A stretch of 64,000 nt of DNA from CALJFL01 sp047633055 (GCA_047633055.1 JBLIEI010000014.1:11007-75006); one strand, 5' to 3'. Shown: positions 39,005 to 49,101, counted from the first letter of the stretch. Notes: generated by a model not told the origin, from the letters alone. Program-made: numbers and translations.

Positions 39005-39688
39005 CTATTTGAGGCCTTTTTCTTTGACCTTGGACATGGCCCGCGCGAACACAGCAGCGATCGGCATGGTTGAACTGTCAAGGACAATAGCATCTTCGGC
39101 GGGGCACAAAGGTGAGACCGTGCGACTGCTGTCGCGGGCATCTCTTTCCTCGATGTCCTTTAGAAGGCGCGGGAGCGTAACATTTTCACCCTTGGCAATC
39201 AATTGCTGGTAGCGCCGCTCAGCGCGTATTTCCGGGCTGGCCGTGAGGAATATTTTCAAGTTTGCCTCAGGGAAAACAACGGTGCCCATATCGCGACCAT
39301 CGGCGACCAGGCCAGGGGCAGCACAAAACTCCCTCTGCCTAGCCAGTAAGGCCTCTCGAACGGAGGGAATGGCGGCGACGGTAGACGCCCCACGGCCACC
39401 CTCCTCGGTGCGAATCGCCTTACTGACGTCCTGCCCCTTGTAGGCCACCAAAATTTCGCCGCTATCGCAGCTGGTAAAAGTCACTTCAAGGTGACGTGCG
39501 ACGGTTGTCACTGCCACCTCGTTATCCCAACGTACGCCCTCAATCAGACAAGCCTGGCCAGTGACACGATACAGAGCACCGCTATCAAGTAGATGCCAAC
39601 CCAATGCCTCTGCCAGCATATGACTGAGCGTACCCTTGCCAGCGCCGCTAGGGCCATCAACCGCGATAATAGGTGCCGTGCCGCTCAC
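39005..39688 (-). CDS. cmk: Cytidylate kinase
   Basis: The enzyme phosphorylates CMP and dCMP. It is 227 aa with the Walker A motif GPSGAGKGT at about 13-21, the CMP-binding DGRDMGTVVFPEA and the lid-like RRYQQLIAKG. It starts directly after the aroA stop with no gap, so it is translated with aroA; this arrangement is common in pseudomonads. Confidence 0.97.
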   Translation of the reverse strand: MSGTAPIIAVDGPSGAGKGTLSHMLAEALGWHLLDSGALYRVTGQACLIEGVRWDNEVAVTTVARHLEVTFTSCDSGEILVAYKGQDVSKAIRTEEGGRGASTVAAIPSVREALLARQREFCAAPGLVADGRDMGTVVFPEANLKIFLTASPEIRAERRYQQLIAKGENVTLPRLLKDIEERDARDSSRTVSPLCPAEDAIVLDSSTMPIAAVFARAMSKVKEKGLK

Positions 39689-40993
39689 TTAGGTTGCCAC
39701 CGCCGAAATCTGCAGACCCACACTACGAGCCAGATCGTCGAAGCCGGGAAATGAGGTCGCCACATGATCACAGTCCAGTACGTGGATCTCTCCCTCGGAA
39801 CGTAAGGCCGCTATGGCAAACGCCATCGCGATCCGGTGGTCGTGAAACGTGTTCACCGCCCCAGATCCTATAGTGCCCCCCTCAATAACAATACCGTCGG
39901 CCAGTACTTCATTGATTACCCCTAGAGTAGTCAAACCCTCGGCCATACTGGCAATGCGGTCACTTTCCTTAACGCGCAACTCCTCGGCACCGGTTAAACG
40001 GGTAGTGCCTTCGGCGCAGGCCGCCGCAATGAACAGCACGGGGAATTCATCGATAGCCAGCGGCACGAGGTCCTGCGGTATATCGATCCCTTTTAGTGAC
40101 GCGTAACGAACGCGGATATCAGCCACCGGTTCACCGCCGACTTCACGCTGATTTTGCAGGCTGATATCGGCCCCCATGGCCTGCAATATGCCGATGACAC
40201 CGGTTCGCGTGGGGTTTATTCCAACGTGGGTCAACAACAGATCTGAACCTGGTGCGATGCTGGCGGCAACCAGGAAAAATGCCGCCGAGGAGATATCCGC
40301 GGGGACATCGATATCGGCCGCAGTCAGTTCGCCGCCTCCAGTCACACTGATGACTCCATGCTGGGTAGTCACGTCGTAGCTGAACCCGCGCAGCATGCGC
40401 TCGGTATGATCACGGGTAGGTGCTGGCTCGGTGACCGAGGTTTGGCCACGCGCATACAAGCCAGCCAACAAAACACAGGATTTGACCTGTGCACTGGCCA
40501 TGGGTAAGTCATAACGTATGCCATTCAGCACTTTTCCCCCGTGAAGACGCAGAGGCGGTCTACCACCCTCGGCGCTATCGACCTGTGCACCCATGAGCTT
40601 CAGAGGATCGATAACACGACCCATAGGACGACCACACAGAGACTCATCGCCCGTCAACTCGCAAGAGAAATCCTGGCCGGCCAGCAAACCACACAACAGC
40701 CGGATACTAGTACCCGCATTGCCTAAATCCAGTGGTTTGGAAGGCGCCTTTAAGCCATACAGGCCAACACCTTCTATGGTCAGCGCACCGTTTTGCGGCG
40801 CGCTGATCTTGACACCCATTTCACGAAAGGCCGCCACGGTCGCCAGGGCGTCCTCGCCCTCTAGAAAACCCGACACTCGCGTGGTGCCAAGGGCCAGGGC
40901 GCCTAGCATTATAGCCCGGTGGGAAATGGATTTGTCCCCGGGAACGCGCACTTCACCAGTGATGGTTCCGCCAGGTAAAAGCTTAAATCGCAT
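39689..40993 (-). CDS. aroA: 3-phosphoshikimate 1-carboxyvinyltransferase (EPSP synthase)
   Basis: The enzyme joins phosphoenolpyruvate to shikimate-3-phosphate in the shikimate pathway. It is 434 aa with PGDKSISHRAIML at the N-terminus, the GNAGTSIRLL substrate loop and RVKESDR near the C-terminal third. It is separate from tyrA; in P. aeruginosa the two are fused. It lies nine bases after tyrA in a tyrosine/phenylalanine gene run. Confidence 0.97.
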   Translation of the reverse strand: MRFKLLPGGTITGEVRVPGDKSISHRAIMLGALALGTTRVSGFLEGEDALATVAAFREMGVKISAPQNGALTIEGVGLYGLKAPSKPLDLGNAGTSIRLLCGLLAGQDFSCELTGDESLCGRPMGRVIDPLKLMGAQVDSAEGGRPPLRLHGGKVLNGIRYDLPMASAQVKSCVLLAGLYARGQTSVTEPAPTRDHTERMLRGFSYDVTTQHGVISVTGGGELTAADIDVPADISSAAFFLVAASIAPGSDLLLTHVGINPTRTGVIGILQAMGADISLQNQREVGGEPVADIRVRYASLKGIDIPQDLVPLAIDEFPVLFIAAACAEGTTRLTGAEELRVKESDRIASMAEGLTTLGVINEVLADGIVIEGGTIGSGAVNTFHDHRIAMAFAIAALRSEGEIHVLDCDHVATSFPGFDDLARSVGLQISAVAT

Positions 40994-41002
40994 AATATTC
41001 TC

Positions 41003-41920
41003 TCAGTCCCGGGTCGTATTGTGACCGGAGTCGCGGGCGTCAAGCAGGACTGTAAATCGATCCCGCGACTCTTTTGCTCGAGTAAAGGTAGCCAAAAGCG
41101 CCTCGCTATCCTCCGCCTCAATCGCGGCACGTAGAGTGACCAGGTGGTCTTCAAATTTGCCCAATGAATCCAACAATGCACCTTTATTGGCAATGGCAAT
41201 GTCTTTCCACATAACGGGGTCGCTGGAGGCAATACGAGTAAAATCACGAAAACCACCGGCGGCAAAGCGAAAAATATCCTCACTGCTATCTGCCTGCGCC
41301 AGGGCATCTACCAAAGCATACGCCAGTACATGGGGTAAATGACTGGTGGCCGCCAGTACCGCGTCATGATTCGCAACCGACATCGCCACTACCTCTGCGC
41401 CAGTGCTTTCCCACATGGCCCTGATCAGATCTACAGCCTTTGAATCCGTGTCTTGCTCTGGGGTAAGAATGACACGGTGCCGTTGAAATAAACCCGCGCT
41501 GGATGCCTCCACACCACTGCGTTCCGAGCCCGCTATCGGATGCCCGAGCACCAGCCGTGGTGGCATTCTTCCATTGGCTGCCATCACCGCACTACGCAAA
41601 CTGCCTTTGACGCTGGCAACATCGGTAATAACGGGGCCCGAGTCGTCTTCAGGGAGCAGCGGAAGAATCTCTTGCAGCATATCTGCTGCAATAAGAGTCG
41701 GGGTGGCGACAACCAGAATATCTGCCTGTGCTACGGCTTCTTCAAGATTTAGTGTGAAGCTATCGATAACGCCTAATTCAACGCCGCGTGACAACGAGGG
41801 CTCTCGATGCCCCCAGCCCACGATACGTTGACTGAAACCGGTAGCGCGCAGAGATCTTGCCAGTGAACCGCCGATCAACCCCAGACCGAGAATTACCACG
41901 GTGTCTTGCCGGTAGCTCAT
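41003..41920 (-). CDS. tyrA: Prephenate/arogenate dehydrogenase
   Basis: The enzyme oxidises prephenate (or arogenate) in tyrosine synthesis. It is 305 aa from the ATG MSYRQDT, with AGGAGG seven bases upstream; a start 48 codons earlier would lie inside pheA. It has the NAD motif LGLGLIGGSLARSL and the substrate-binding GHPIAGSERSGVEA. It has no chorismate-mutase domain; that activity is in PheA. It starts 11 bases after the pheA stop. Confidence 0.94.
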   Translation of the reverse strand: MSYRQDTVVILGLGLIGGSLARSLRATGFSQRIVGWGHREPSLSRGVELGVIDSFTLNLEEAVAQADILVVATPTLIAADMLQEILPLLPEDDSGPVITDVASVKGSLRSAVMAANGRMPPRLVLGHPIAGSERSGVEASSAGLFQRHRVILTPEQDTDSKAVDLIRAMWESTGAEVVAMSVANHDAVLAATSHLPHVLAYALVDALAQADSSEDIFRFAAGGFRDFTRIASSDPVMWKDIAIANKGALLDSLGKFEDHLVTLRAAIEAEDSEALLATFTRAKESRDRFTVLLDARDSGHNTTRD

Positions 41921-41931
41921 TTGCCGGCCTC

Positions 41932-43050
41932 CTACAATACTGCGCGCGGGTAGGAGCCCAGAGGTTTGAGCAAAATGGATTGCTCTTCCAACTCTGTAAC
42001 GATGGCCGCGATATTGTCGTCCTGCACATGGCCCTCGAATTCTATGAAGAATACATAGGCCCATTTTTCGGTGCGAGACGGTCGTGTATCAATGCGGGTT
42101 AGGCTAACGCCCCCTTTACGAAAAGGTTCAAGAAGAGTAAATAATGCACCGGGCTTGTTGCGACTTGCGACTATAATAGAAGTCTTATCTCGACCACTGG
42201 GTGGGACTTCCTTGCGGCCAACAATCAAAAAGCGGGTGGTATTATCAGGGAAGTCCTCGATATTGCTGGCCAGCTTTTCCAAGTGATACTGACTGGCAGC
42301 GATATCGCCGGCAACGGCGGCAATGCCAGGAGTTTCGGCAGCGATAAGAGCGGCCTCACCGTTACTGCTCACGGCTACTCGCTCCACGTTCGGCCAGTGC
42401 TGGTCCAACCAGTTGCGGCATTGGGCAAGCGCCTGCTGATGGGCGTAAATCCGAGTGACCTGTTTTGCGCTGGTGCCAGGCGCCACCAACAGATGATGCA
42501 TGATGCGCATTTCGACTTCGCCGGATATCTTCAGCGAGGAGTCCATAAAATTATCGAGAGTATGGCTGACCATGCCCTCGGTCGAATTTTCTACCGGCAC
42601 CACACCGTAATTACATTCACCGGACTCAACCTGAGAGAACACGGTGTCAATGGTACTTTGCGATACGTTCAGGGCAGCGTGGCCGAAATGCTTAATGGTA
42701 GCGGCTTGGGTAAAAGTGCCCTCTGGGCCGAGATAAGCGACCTGCAAAGGCTTTTCCAAGGCAAGACAAGCTGACATAACCTCGCGAAAGATATGCGCGA
42801 CAGTTTCTCCGGCCAGAGGGCCCTCGTTGCGATCTATAATCCCTTGCAATACTTGAGCTTCGCGCTCGGGGCGATAATAAACCACTTCGGCACTTTCATC
42901 CCCAGCGGCACGCGCTGCCTGTACAGCGGCCAGCTTAATATCCGCAACCCGCTGGGCGCACTCGGCCCGACGGTTTAGCAACGCCTGTATTTCGCGGTCA
43001 ATCGCGTCTATATCCGCCCTGACCTGATCCAAGTTCCGTTCGTCTGCCAT
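41932..43050 (-). CDS. pheA: Bifunctional chorismate mutase/prephenate dehydratase
   Basis: A 372-aa P-protein. The N-terminal AroQ-type chorismate mutase helical domain (about 5-95) is followed by prephenate dehydratase (about 100-275, with NTTRFLIVG as the catalytic TRF motif) and a C-terminal ACT domain (about 290-365) that binds phenylalanine for feedback control. It lies 12 bases after serC and 11 before tyrA. No hisC2 gene is present between pheA and tyrA, unlike P. aeruginosa. Confidence 0.97.
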   Translation of the reverse strand: MADERNLDQVRADIDAIDREIQALLNRRAECAQRVADIKLAAVQAARAAGDESAEVVYYRPEREAQVLQGIIDRNEGPLAGETVAHIFREVMSACLALEKPLQVAYLGPEGTFTQAATIKHFGHAALNVSQSTIDTVFSQVESGECNYGVVPVENSTEGMVSHTLDNFMDSSLKISGEVEMRIMHHLLVAPGTSAKQVTRIYAHQQALAQCRNWLDQHWPNVERVAVSSNGEAALIAAETPGIAAVAGDIAASQYHLEKLASNIEDFPDNTTRFLIVGRKEVPPSGRDKTSIIVASRNKPGALFTLLEPFRKGGVSLTRIDTRPSRTEKWAYVFFIEFEGHVQDDNIAAIVTELEEQSILLKPLGSYPRAVL

Positions 43051-43062
43051 TAGCTTGAGTAT

Positions 43063-44142
43063 CTAACCATTGCGTCTTTCAAAGTCCCGCATAAAGTCGA
43101 TCAGCGCAGTTACTGCCTGCTCACTCACTGCATTGTAGATACTTGCGCGCATTCCGCCTACTGAGCGATGCCCCTTCAAGTTCAACAGCCCGGCGGCCTC
43201 AGACTCCTGTAAAAACTGTTTATCGAGTTCCGCATCAGCCAGCATAAACGGTATATTCATCAAGGATCGACTGGGGATTTCCACCGGATTGGCGTAGAAA
43301 TCACTATTGTCGATGGCGCTATACAAGGCCTCTGCTTTGCCCCTATTGATTGCCTCCATGGCGTCCAGCCCGCCAAGATCCTCCAGCCAGGCAAACACCA
43401 GTCCGGCCAGATACAGACCAAAGGTCGGCGGCGTGTTGTACATTGAATCGTTGTCGGCCGCCACCTGCCAATTCAGCATCGCCGGGCAGTTAGCCATCGC
43501 GCGGCCAAGCAGGTCGCGGCGGACAATAGCCAGAGTCAGACCTGCAGGGCCGATGTTTTTTTGCGCGCCCGCATAAATAAAGCCAAACTCGCTGACATCG
43601 ATAGGCCGGGACAAAATAGTGGATGACATATCGGCCACTAGCGGCACATCGACTTGCGGCGTCCAAAAGTACTCCACGCCGCCAATGGTTTCGTTTGGGG
43701 TGTAATGAAGATACGCCGCATCATCACTCAGGGCCCAGCTCTCGCGAGAAGGAATGGTGGAAAACTTGGTATCTTCGGAACTTGCCGCGACATTAACCTC
43801 ACAGTAACGGCCCGCCTCAGCTATCGCCTTCTTAGACCACTGCCCGGTATTAATATAGTCAACCTTGTCTCCAGCCGCTGCCAGATTCAAAGGCACGGCG
43901 GCAAATTGAGTACTGGCACCGCCCTGTAAAAACAGTACGGCATAGTCGTCCGTGATGCCCAAAAGACGCCGCAGAGACTGCTCGGCGGCCTCGGCCACAC
44001 CGACAACCTCAGGGCTGCGGTGGCTCATCTCCATCAACGACAGGCCTCTGCCATGCCAGTCTAGCAATTCATCGCGCGCAATCTCGAGAACAGACTCGGG
44101 CAAAGAAGCCGGTCCGGCGCAGAAGTTGTAACAGCGGGTCAT
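43063..44142 (-). CDS. serC: Phosphoserine aminotransferase
   Basis: The PLP enzyme for serine and pyridoxine synthesis, 359 aa. It begins with CYNFCAGPASLP, and the PLP-binding Lys lies in YAGAQKNIGPAG. It sits between gyrA and pheA, as in pseudomonads. It also supplies the B6 branch that ends at pdxJ elsewhere in this window. Confidence 0.97.
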   Translation of the reverse strand: MTRCYNFCAGPASLPESVLEIARDELLDWHGRGLSLMEMSHRSPEVVGVAEAAEQSLRRLLGITDDYAVLFLQGGASTQFAAVPLNLAAAGDKVDYINTGQWSKKAIAEAGRYCEVNVAASSEDTKFSTIPSRESWALSDDAAYLHYTPNETIGGVEYFWTPQVDVPLVADMSSTILSRPIDVSEFGFIYAGAQKNIGPAGLTLAIVRRDLLGRAMANCPAMLNWQVAADNDSMYNTPPTFGLYLAGLVFAWLEDLGGLDAMEAINRGKAEALYSAIDNSDFYANPVEIPSRSLMNIPFMLADAELDKQFLQESEAAGLLNLKGHRSVGGMRASIYNAVSEQAVTALIDFMRDFERRNG

Positions 44143-44178
44143 TTCAGTATTTCCTTGTATGTAACATGAGCGGGGGAC

Positions 44179-46752
44179 TTAGTCCTCACCAGGCTCATTA
44201 TCCTCTTCCACGAAGGCCACCACTTCGGGCTCATCAATGCGCTCGACGCTGACCAGGCTTTCACCTTCCTTGGTCCGAATAACGCGAACGCCCTGAGTGT
44301 TGCGCCCCAAAATAGAAACCTCGTCGGCACGGGTTCGAACCAAGGTTCCCTGGTTAGAGATAAGCATCAACTCATCGCCTTCAAAGACCTGAACCGCACC
44401 GACAAGATTACCGTTGCGGGCGCTGGTCGACATGGCGATTACGCCCTTGTTACCTCGTCCTTTAGTGGGGAACTCGGATGCCTCAGTACGCTTGCCGTAG
44501 CCATTTTCACTGACGGTAAGTACGCGACCGGCTTCCTGCGGAATGATAAGGGAAATCATACGATGACCTTCGCCTAGACGAATGCCACGCACACCGCGAG
44601 CGGTTCTGCCCATGGCTCGCACATCCTCTTCCTTGAAACGGGCGGTTTTACCCTCGCTACTGAACAGCATCACTTCACAGCTACCATCAGTAATGGCAGT
44701 GCCGACCAGCACATCGCCCTCGTCGAGTTCCAGGGCCCTCAAGCCAACACTGCGCCGGCGGGCAAAGTTAGTCAACTCGGTTTTCTTCACAGTGCCATTG
44801 GCGGTCGCCATAAAGATGAAGTGACCCTCTGTATATTCGTCCACCGGTAAAATCGAGGTAACGCGCTCGCCATCCTCCAGCGGTAACAAATTCACCATAG
44901 GCCTACCGCGAGAGTTCCGACCCGCCAGGGGAATCTGGTAGACCTTCAACCAGTACACCTTACCCATATTAGAAAAGCACAGAATAGTGGCGTGAGTGCT
45001 GGCAATCAATAAATGCTCGACAAAATCCTCATCTTTCACTGCAGTCGCAGACTTGCCGGTACCACCGCGACGCTGCGCCTGGTAATCGGACAGAGCCTGC
45101 GTTTTAGCATAGCCCCCGTGAGAGATGGTGACCACACGATCTTCTTCGGTGATCAGATCCTCTACCGTTAAATCGTGCTGGGACGCGGTGATTTCAGTTC
45201 TACGCTCGTCCCCGAATTCCGCGACAATCTCTTCCAATTCCTGGCGAATGACCAGCTTGAGGCGCTCGGTATCAGCCAGTATTTCCATGTAATCGGCAAT
45301 CTCGACCAGTCGTTCCTGAAATTCGGCCAGCAGCTTTTCATGCTCGAGGCCAGTGAGGCGGTGCAGCCTTAATTCGAGAATGGCCTGAGCCTGAATCGGT
45401 GACAAATGATACTGACCGTCGTGTAGGCCGAAATGAGGATCGAGATTGTCGGGCCTACAGGCATCGGCTCCCGCCCGTTCCAACATGGTTAACACGTCAC
45501 CCGCCGGCCAAGCACAGGCAAGTAATTTTTCGCGCGCCTCAGCGGGGCTGGGCGAAGCCTTGATTAGGGCTATTATCTCGTCAATATTGACCAGCGCAAT
45601 GGCCAGGCCTTCAAGAATATGACCGCGCTCGCGCGCTTTTCGCAGCAGGTAAACCGTTCTGCGGGTCACCACTTCACGGCGGTGCCGAATGAAAGCTTCT
45701 ATAATTTCCTTCAGATTCAATATTTTTGGCTGGCCATCGACCAGCGCCACCATGTTGATGCCAAAAACCGACTGCAATTGAGTTTGCGCGTATAAATTAT
45801 TCAGCACGACATCGCCAATCTCACCGCGACGCAATTCAATCACTACTCGCATGCCATCCTTGTCGGATTCATCGCGCAATTCAGTGATACCCTCAATCTT
45901 TTTCTCTTTCACCAGCTCGGCAATACGCTCAATCAAGCGCGCCTTGTTCAGCTGGTAGGGAAGCTCGTGAATGAGGATGATGTCTTTACCGCGTTTTTCG
46001 TCGGTAATCACCTCCGCCTTAGCGCGAACATAAATGCGCCCCCGGCCGGTGCGATAGGCTTGAATGATCCCCGCACGGCCATTAATGATCGCAGCGGTAG
46101 GAAAATCGGGACCGGGTATGTGCTCCATCAGGTCATCGACGGTCAACTCGGGATTAGCAAGCAACGCCAGCGTTCCACTGATCACCTCAGTGAGATTGTG
46201 CGGTGGAATATTAGTGGCCATACCAACGGCAATACCCGAAGAACCGTTGATCAATAAATTAGGGACTCGCGTCGGCATAACCGCTGGAATGCGTTCGGTG
46301 CCATCATAGTTGTCGACAAAATCAACCGTTTCTTTATCCAGGTCGGCTAAAATAGAGTGAGCAATCTTACGCATTCTGATTTCGGTGTAACGCATGGCTG
46401 CAGCCGAATCGCCGTCCACTGAGCCGAAGTTACCCTGACCATCAACCAACATGTAGCGCAGGGAGAAAGGTTGCGCCATTCGTACAATGGCTTCGTATAC
46501 CGCCGAGTCACCATGAGGGTGGTACTTACCGATGACGTCGCCAACCACGCGGGCAGATTTTTTGTAGGATTTGTTCCAGTCGTTGTTGAGCTCATTCATG
46601 GCGAATAATACGCGCCTGTGAACCGGCTTCAGGCCGTCGCGAACATCCGGCAATGCCCTACCCACGATTACGCTCATTGCGTAATCCAGATAGGACTGTT
46701 TCATCTCGTCTTCAATATTGACGGGGACAATTTCTTTGGCTATTTCACCCAT
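44179..46752 (-). CDS. gyrA: DNA gyrase subunit A
   Basis: The breakage-reunion subunit of gyrase, 857 aa. Active-site Tyr122 is in RYTEIRMRKI. The quinolone-resistance region reads HPHGDSAVYEAIV, with Ser83 (a susceptible-type residue) and Glu87 (E. coli has Asp). The C-terminal beta-pinwheel contains the GyrA box QRRGGTGKS. It heads the run gyrA-serC-pheA-tyrA-aroA-cmk. The upstream 300-bp gap is shared with mtaD. Confidence 0.98.
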   Translation of the reverse strand: MGEIAKEIVPVNIEDEMKQSYLDYAMSVIVGRALPDVRDGLKPVHRRVLFAMNELNNDWNKSYKKSARVVGDVIGKYHPHGDSAVYEAIVRMAQPFSLRYMLVDGQGNFGSVDGDSAAAMRYTEIRMRKIAHSILADLDKETVDFVDNYDGTERIPAVMPTRVPNLLINGSSGIAVGMATNIPPHNLTEVISGTLALLANPELTVDDLMEHIPGPDFPTAAIINGRAGIIQAYRTGRGRIYVRAKAEVITDEKRGKDIILIHELPYQLNKARLIERIAELVKEKKIEGITELRDESDKDGMRVVIELRRGEIGDVVLNNLYAQTQLQSVFGINMVALVDGQPKILNLKEIIEAFIRHRREVVTRRTVYLLRKARERGHILEGLAIALVNIDEIIALIKASPSPAEAREKLLACAWPAGDVLTMLERAGADACRPDNLDPHFGLHDGQYHLSPIQAQAILELRLHRLTGLEHEKLLAEFQERLVEIADYMEILADTERLKLVIRQELEEIVAEFGDERRTEITASQHDLTVEDLITEEDRVVTISHGGYAKTQALSDYQAQRRGGTGKSATAVKDEDFVEHLLIASTHATILCFSNMGKVYWLKVYQIPLAGRNSRGRPMVNLLPLEDGERVTSILPVDEYTEGHFIFMATANGTVKKTELTNFARRRSVGLRALELDEGDVLVGTAITDGSCEVMLFSSEGKTARFKEEDVRAMGRTARGVRGIRLGEGHRMISLIIPQEAGRVLTVSENGYGKRTEASEFPTKGRGNKGVIAMSTSARNGNLVGAVQVFEGDELMLISNQGTLVRTRADEVSILGRNTQGVRVIRTKEGESLVSVERIDEPEVVAFVEEDNEPGED

Positions 46753-47052
46753 GTAAAATGATTTCCTTAACCTACACGACGAGGGCTGTTTTTATGTGGC
46801 TTGTTCCACCTGTTTTTGCTCTGTGAGACAGCGTTTAAACAGCTTTGCGCGCCCTCTAGCGCAAGCCGGAGATTATACGGAAACTGGCCCCCGACCGCCA
46901 TGTTTTTACCAATTTCAGGCCACGGAGTAAGCCGCTTTTAGAGAATTGCGGTTATACTTTCGAGATGGCTCGCCCGGACTGGGTCAATCCGCCAGAATTG
47001 GCGTTTTTTTGATCATTATGCTGGCTTGTAAGTACACGAAAGAAGGGGTTTT
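46753..47052. promoter_or_regulatory. Divergent gyrA/mtaD intergenic region
   Basis: A 300-base gap with no gene. A TATACT -10-like hexamer at about 46952 reads toward mtaD. Between it and mtaD lies a short plus-strand terminator-like hairpin (listed separately). A gyrA promoter should lie in the first half, but I cannot place it. Confidence 0.5.
46990..47010 (+). terminator. Terminator-like hairpin in the mtaD leader
   Basis: CGCCA (46990-46994) pairs with TGGCG (46999-47003) around GAAT, followed by seven T. It lies 43 bases before the mtaD start on the same strand, with no plus-strand gene upstream in the window. An alternative stem CGGA/TCCG just upstream shares bases with it, so attenuation is possible. 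Confidence 0.55.
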
Positions 47053-48375
47053 ATGAACCGGGAACACACCGCTGTCGATACATTGCTGCACCCCGACTGG
47101 ATCGTTCCCGTGGTGCCCGAAGATGAAGTCCTCGTAGGCCATAGTCTGGCTATCGCCGGGGGAAAAATTAGTGCCATCCTGCCGCGTGCACAAGCCAGTG
47201 TGTTAGAGGCGAAACAAGAGCTGGAGCTGCCCGGCCATGCGCTGTTGCCTGGGCTGATTAACGGCCATGGGCACGCAGCAATGAGCCTCCTGCGCGGCTT
47301 CGCTGATGATCTTCCGGTGATGCCGTGGCTGGAAAACCATATCTGGCCGGCGGAGGCAGATCACGTCAGTGAAGAATTCGTCGCCGATGGCGTTAAACTT
47401 GCTATTGCCGAAATGCTGCGCTGCGGCACGACCACATTCAGTGATATGTACTTCTTCCCCGATGTCACCGCAAAAATAGCCCGAGAAACAGGTATGCGCT
47501 GCCAGATCACTTTCCCTGTTTTCGACTTTCCAACCATCTGGGCCCGCGACGCCGACGAGTATATCCGCAAAGGGCTGGACCTTAGGAATGGTCTTCAGCA
47601 CGAAGGCCTGATCACCCTAGGGTTCGGTCCGCACGCGCCTTACACCGTGTCTGAGTCGAACCTGGCAAAAGTTGCCACTTTAGCAGCGGAGGCGGATATG
47701 GTGGTACAGATCCACCTGCACGAAACGAGTGGTGAGGTGCTGCAAGCAGTGGAAGCACATGGGGAGCGACCACTGGATACCTTGCACCGGCTTGGCCTGT
47801 TAGGGCCTCGCACCCAGTGCGTGCATATGACCTCACTGGGGCAGCAGGATATCGAATTACTTGCTCGCACCGGGGCGCATGTAATCCACTGCCCACAATC
47901 AAATATGAAACTTGCATCTGGCACCTGTCCAGTGACAAAGTTACTGGCGGCGGGCGTAAATGTTGCATTAGGCACAGATAGTGCAGCCAGCAATAACGAC
48001 CTGAACATGTTTGGCGAAATGCAGACGGCAGCCTTGCTGGCAAAATTAGACAGTGGCAACGCCAGTGCATTACCCGCCGCCCAAGCCCTGACGATGGCGA
48101 CTATCGCCGGTGCCAGAGCAATGGGCTTAGACGACAAAATCGGCAGTCTTGAGGTCGGCAAGCAAGCCGACCTTATTGCTGTGGATCTTAGCCAGCCAGA
48201 AACTCAACCAATGTATAATATCTTGTCGCAATTAGTGTATGCCTGCAATGGAAGCCAGGTCACTCACAGCTGGATCGACGGCAAACCGGTGATGCAACAA
48301 CGTGAATTGGTCAATATCAACCAAAGCGAACTGGCGCAACAGGTCACTTACTGGCAACGTCAGATATCTTCATGA
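47053..48375 (+). CDS. mtaD: 5-methylthioadenosine/S-adenosylhomocysteine deaminase family amidohydrolase
   Basis: A 440-aa metal-dependent amidohydrolase of the TRZ/ATZ group. Metal and substrate motifs are NGHGHAAMSLLRG, the His in IHLHETSGEV, HMTSLG and the catalytic ALGTDSAASNNDLNMF. In P. aeruginosa the homologue deaminates methylthioadenosine. It heads mtaD-ubiG-mupP-yciK and is followed by ubiG after 15 bases; SAH formed by UbiG methylation may be a substrate, which would explain the linkage. Confidence 0.92.
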   Translation: MNREHTAVDTLLHPDWIVPVVPEDEVLVGHSLAIAGGKISAILPRAQASVLEAKQELELPGHALLPGLINGHGHAAMSLLRGFADDLPVMPWLENHIWPAEADHVSEEFVADGVKLAIAEMLRCGTTTFSDMYFFPDVTAKIARETGMRCQITFPVFDFPTIWARDADEYIRKGLDLRNGLQHEGLITLGFGPHAPYTVSESNLAKVATLAAEADMVVQIHLHETSGEVLQAVEAHGERPLDTLHRLGLLGPRTQCVHMTSLGQQDIELLARTGAHVIHCPQSNMKLASGTCPVTKLLAAGVNVALGTDSAASNNDLNMFGEMQTAALLAKLDSGNASALPAAQALTMATIAGARAMGLDDKIGSLEVGKQADLIAVDLSQPETQPMYNILSQLVYACNGSQVTHSWIDGKPVMQQRELVNINQSELAQQVTYWQRQISS

Positions 48376-48390
48376 GGAAATTAACCAGCA

Positions 48391-49101
48391 ATGACTAGCA
48401 CTATTAATGTCGACCCCCAGGAGATCGCCAAATTCGAAGCACTGGCCTCTCGCTGGTGGGATCGCAACAGCGAATTTAAGCCGCTTCATGATATTAACCC
48501 GTTGCGAGTAAACTATATTGATCAACATTCACCTGTTGCCGGCCAACAACTGGTAGATGTGGGTTGTGGGGGCGGCATACTTGCCGAGGCCATGGCGCAC
48601 AGAGGTGCCACCGTCACTGGCATCGACATGGGTGAAGCGCCCTTGTCCGTGGCAAAAATACACCAGTTGGAATCCGGTGTATCGGTGAATTACCGACAAT
48701 CAACAGCGGAGCAACTGGCCGAAGAAATGCCCACCAGCTTCGACATCGTGTGTTGTCTGGAGATGCTGGAGCACGTCCCCGACCCAGCGGCGGTCATCGC
48801 AGCCTGCGCCGAAATGGCAAAACCAGGCGCCTCGCTCTATTTTTCTACCATCAATCGCAACCCAAAAGCCTTTGCGCTAATGATCGTCGGTGCCGAATAT
48901 GTACTCAAATTACTGCCAGCAGGCACCCACGAGTACACCAAGTTCATCAAGCCTTCTGAGCTGGCCAGTTGGTGCCGTGCAGCCGGACTGGTAATGGCTG
49001 ATATGACCGGCTTGACCTACAACCCGATCAGCAAGCGCTACCGACTTAATCCTCGTGACGTGGGAGTGAACTACATGGTTCGCGCGAAAAAACCGGCATG
49101 A
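48391..49101 (+). CDS. ubiG: Ubiquinone biosynthesis O-methyltransferase
   Basis: A SAM-dependent methyltransferase, 236 aa, that carries out both O-methylations of ubiquinone synthesis. It begins with EIAKFEALASRWWD, has the SAM loop VDVGCGGGILAEAM and the post-motif CCLEMLEHVPDP. Its stop overlaps the next gene (ATGA), so translation is coupled. Confidence 0.97.
   Translation: MTSTINVDPQEIAKFEALASRWWDRNSEFKPLHDINPLRVNYIDQHSPVAGQQLVDVGCGGGILAEAMAHRGATVTGIDMGEAPLSVAKIHQLESGVSVNYRQSTAEQLAEEMPTSFDIVCCLEMLEHVPDPAAVIAACAEMAKPGASLYFSTINRNPKAFALMIVGAEYVLKLLPAGTHEYTKFIKPSELASWCRAAGLVMADMTGLTYNPISKRYRLNPRDVGVNYMVRAKKPA

Noticed and set aside
42283..42774. 163-codon plus-strand frame opposite pheA
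   Set aside because: Shadow of the prephenate dehydratase gene; no independent support.
46498..46519. Quinolone-resistance change in GyrA
   Set aside because: Ser83 is the susceptible-type residue and Glu87 instead of Asp occurs naturally in some lineages; there is no basis to call resistance.
47612..48161. Long minus-strand frames opposite mtaD
   Set aside because: They are antisense to a clearly conserved amidohydrolase and follow its codon pattern; no ribosome binding site or motif.
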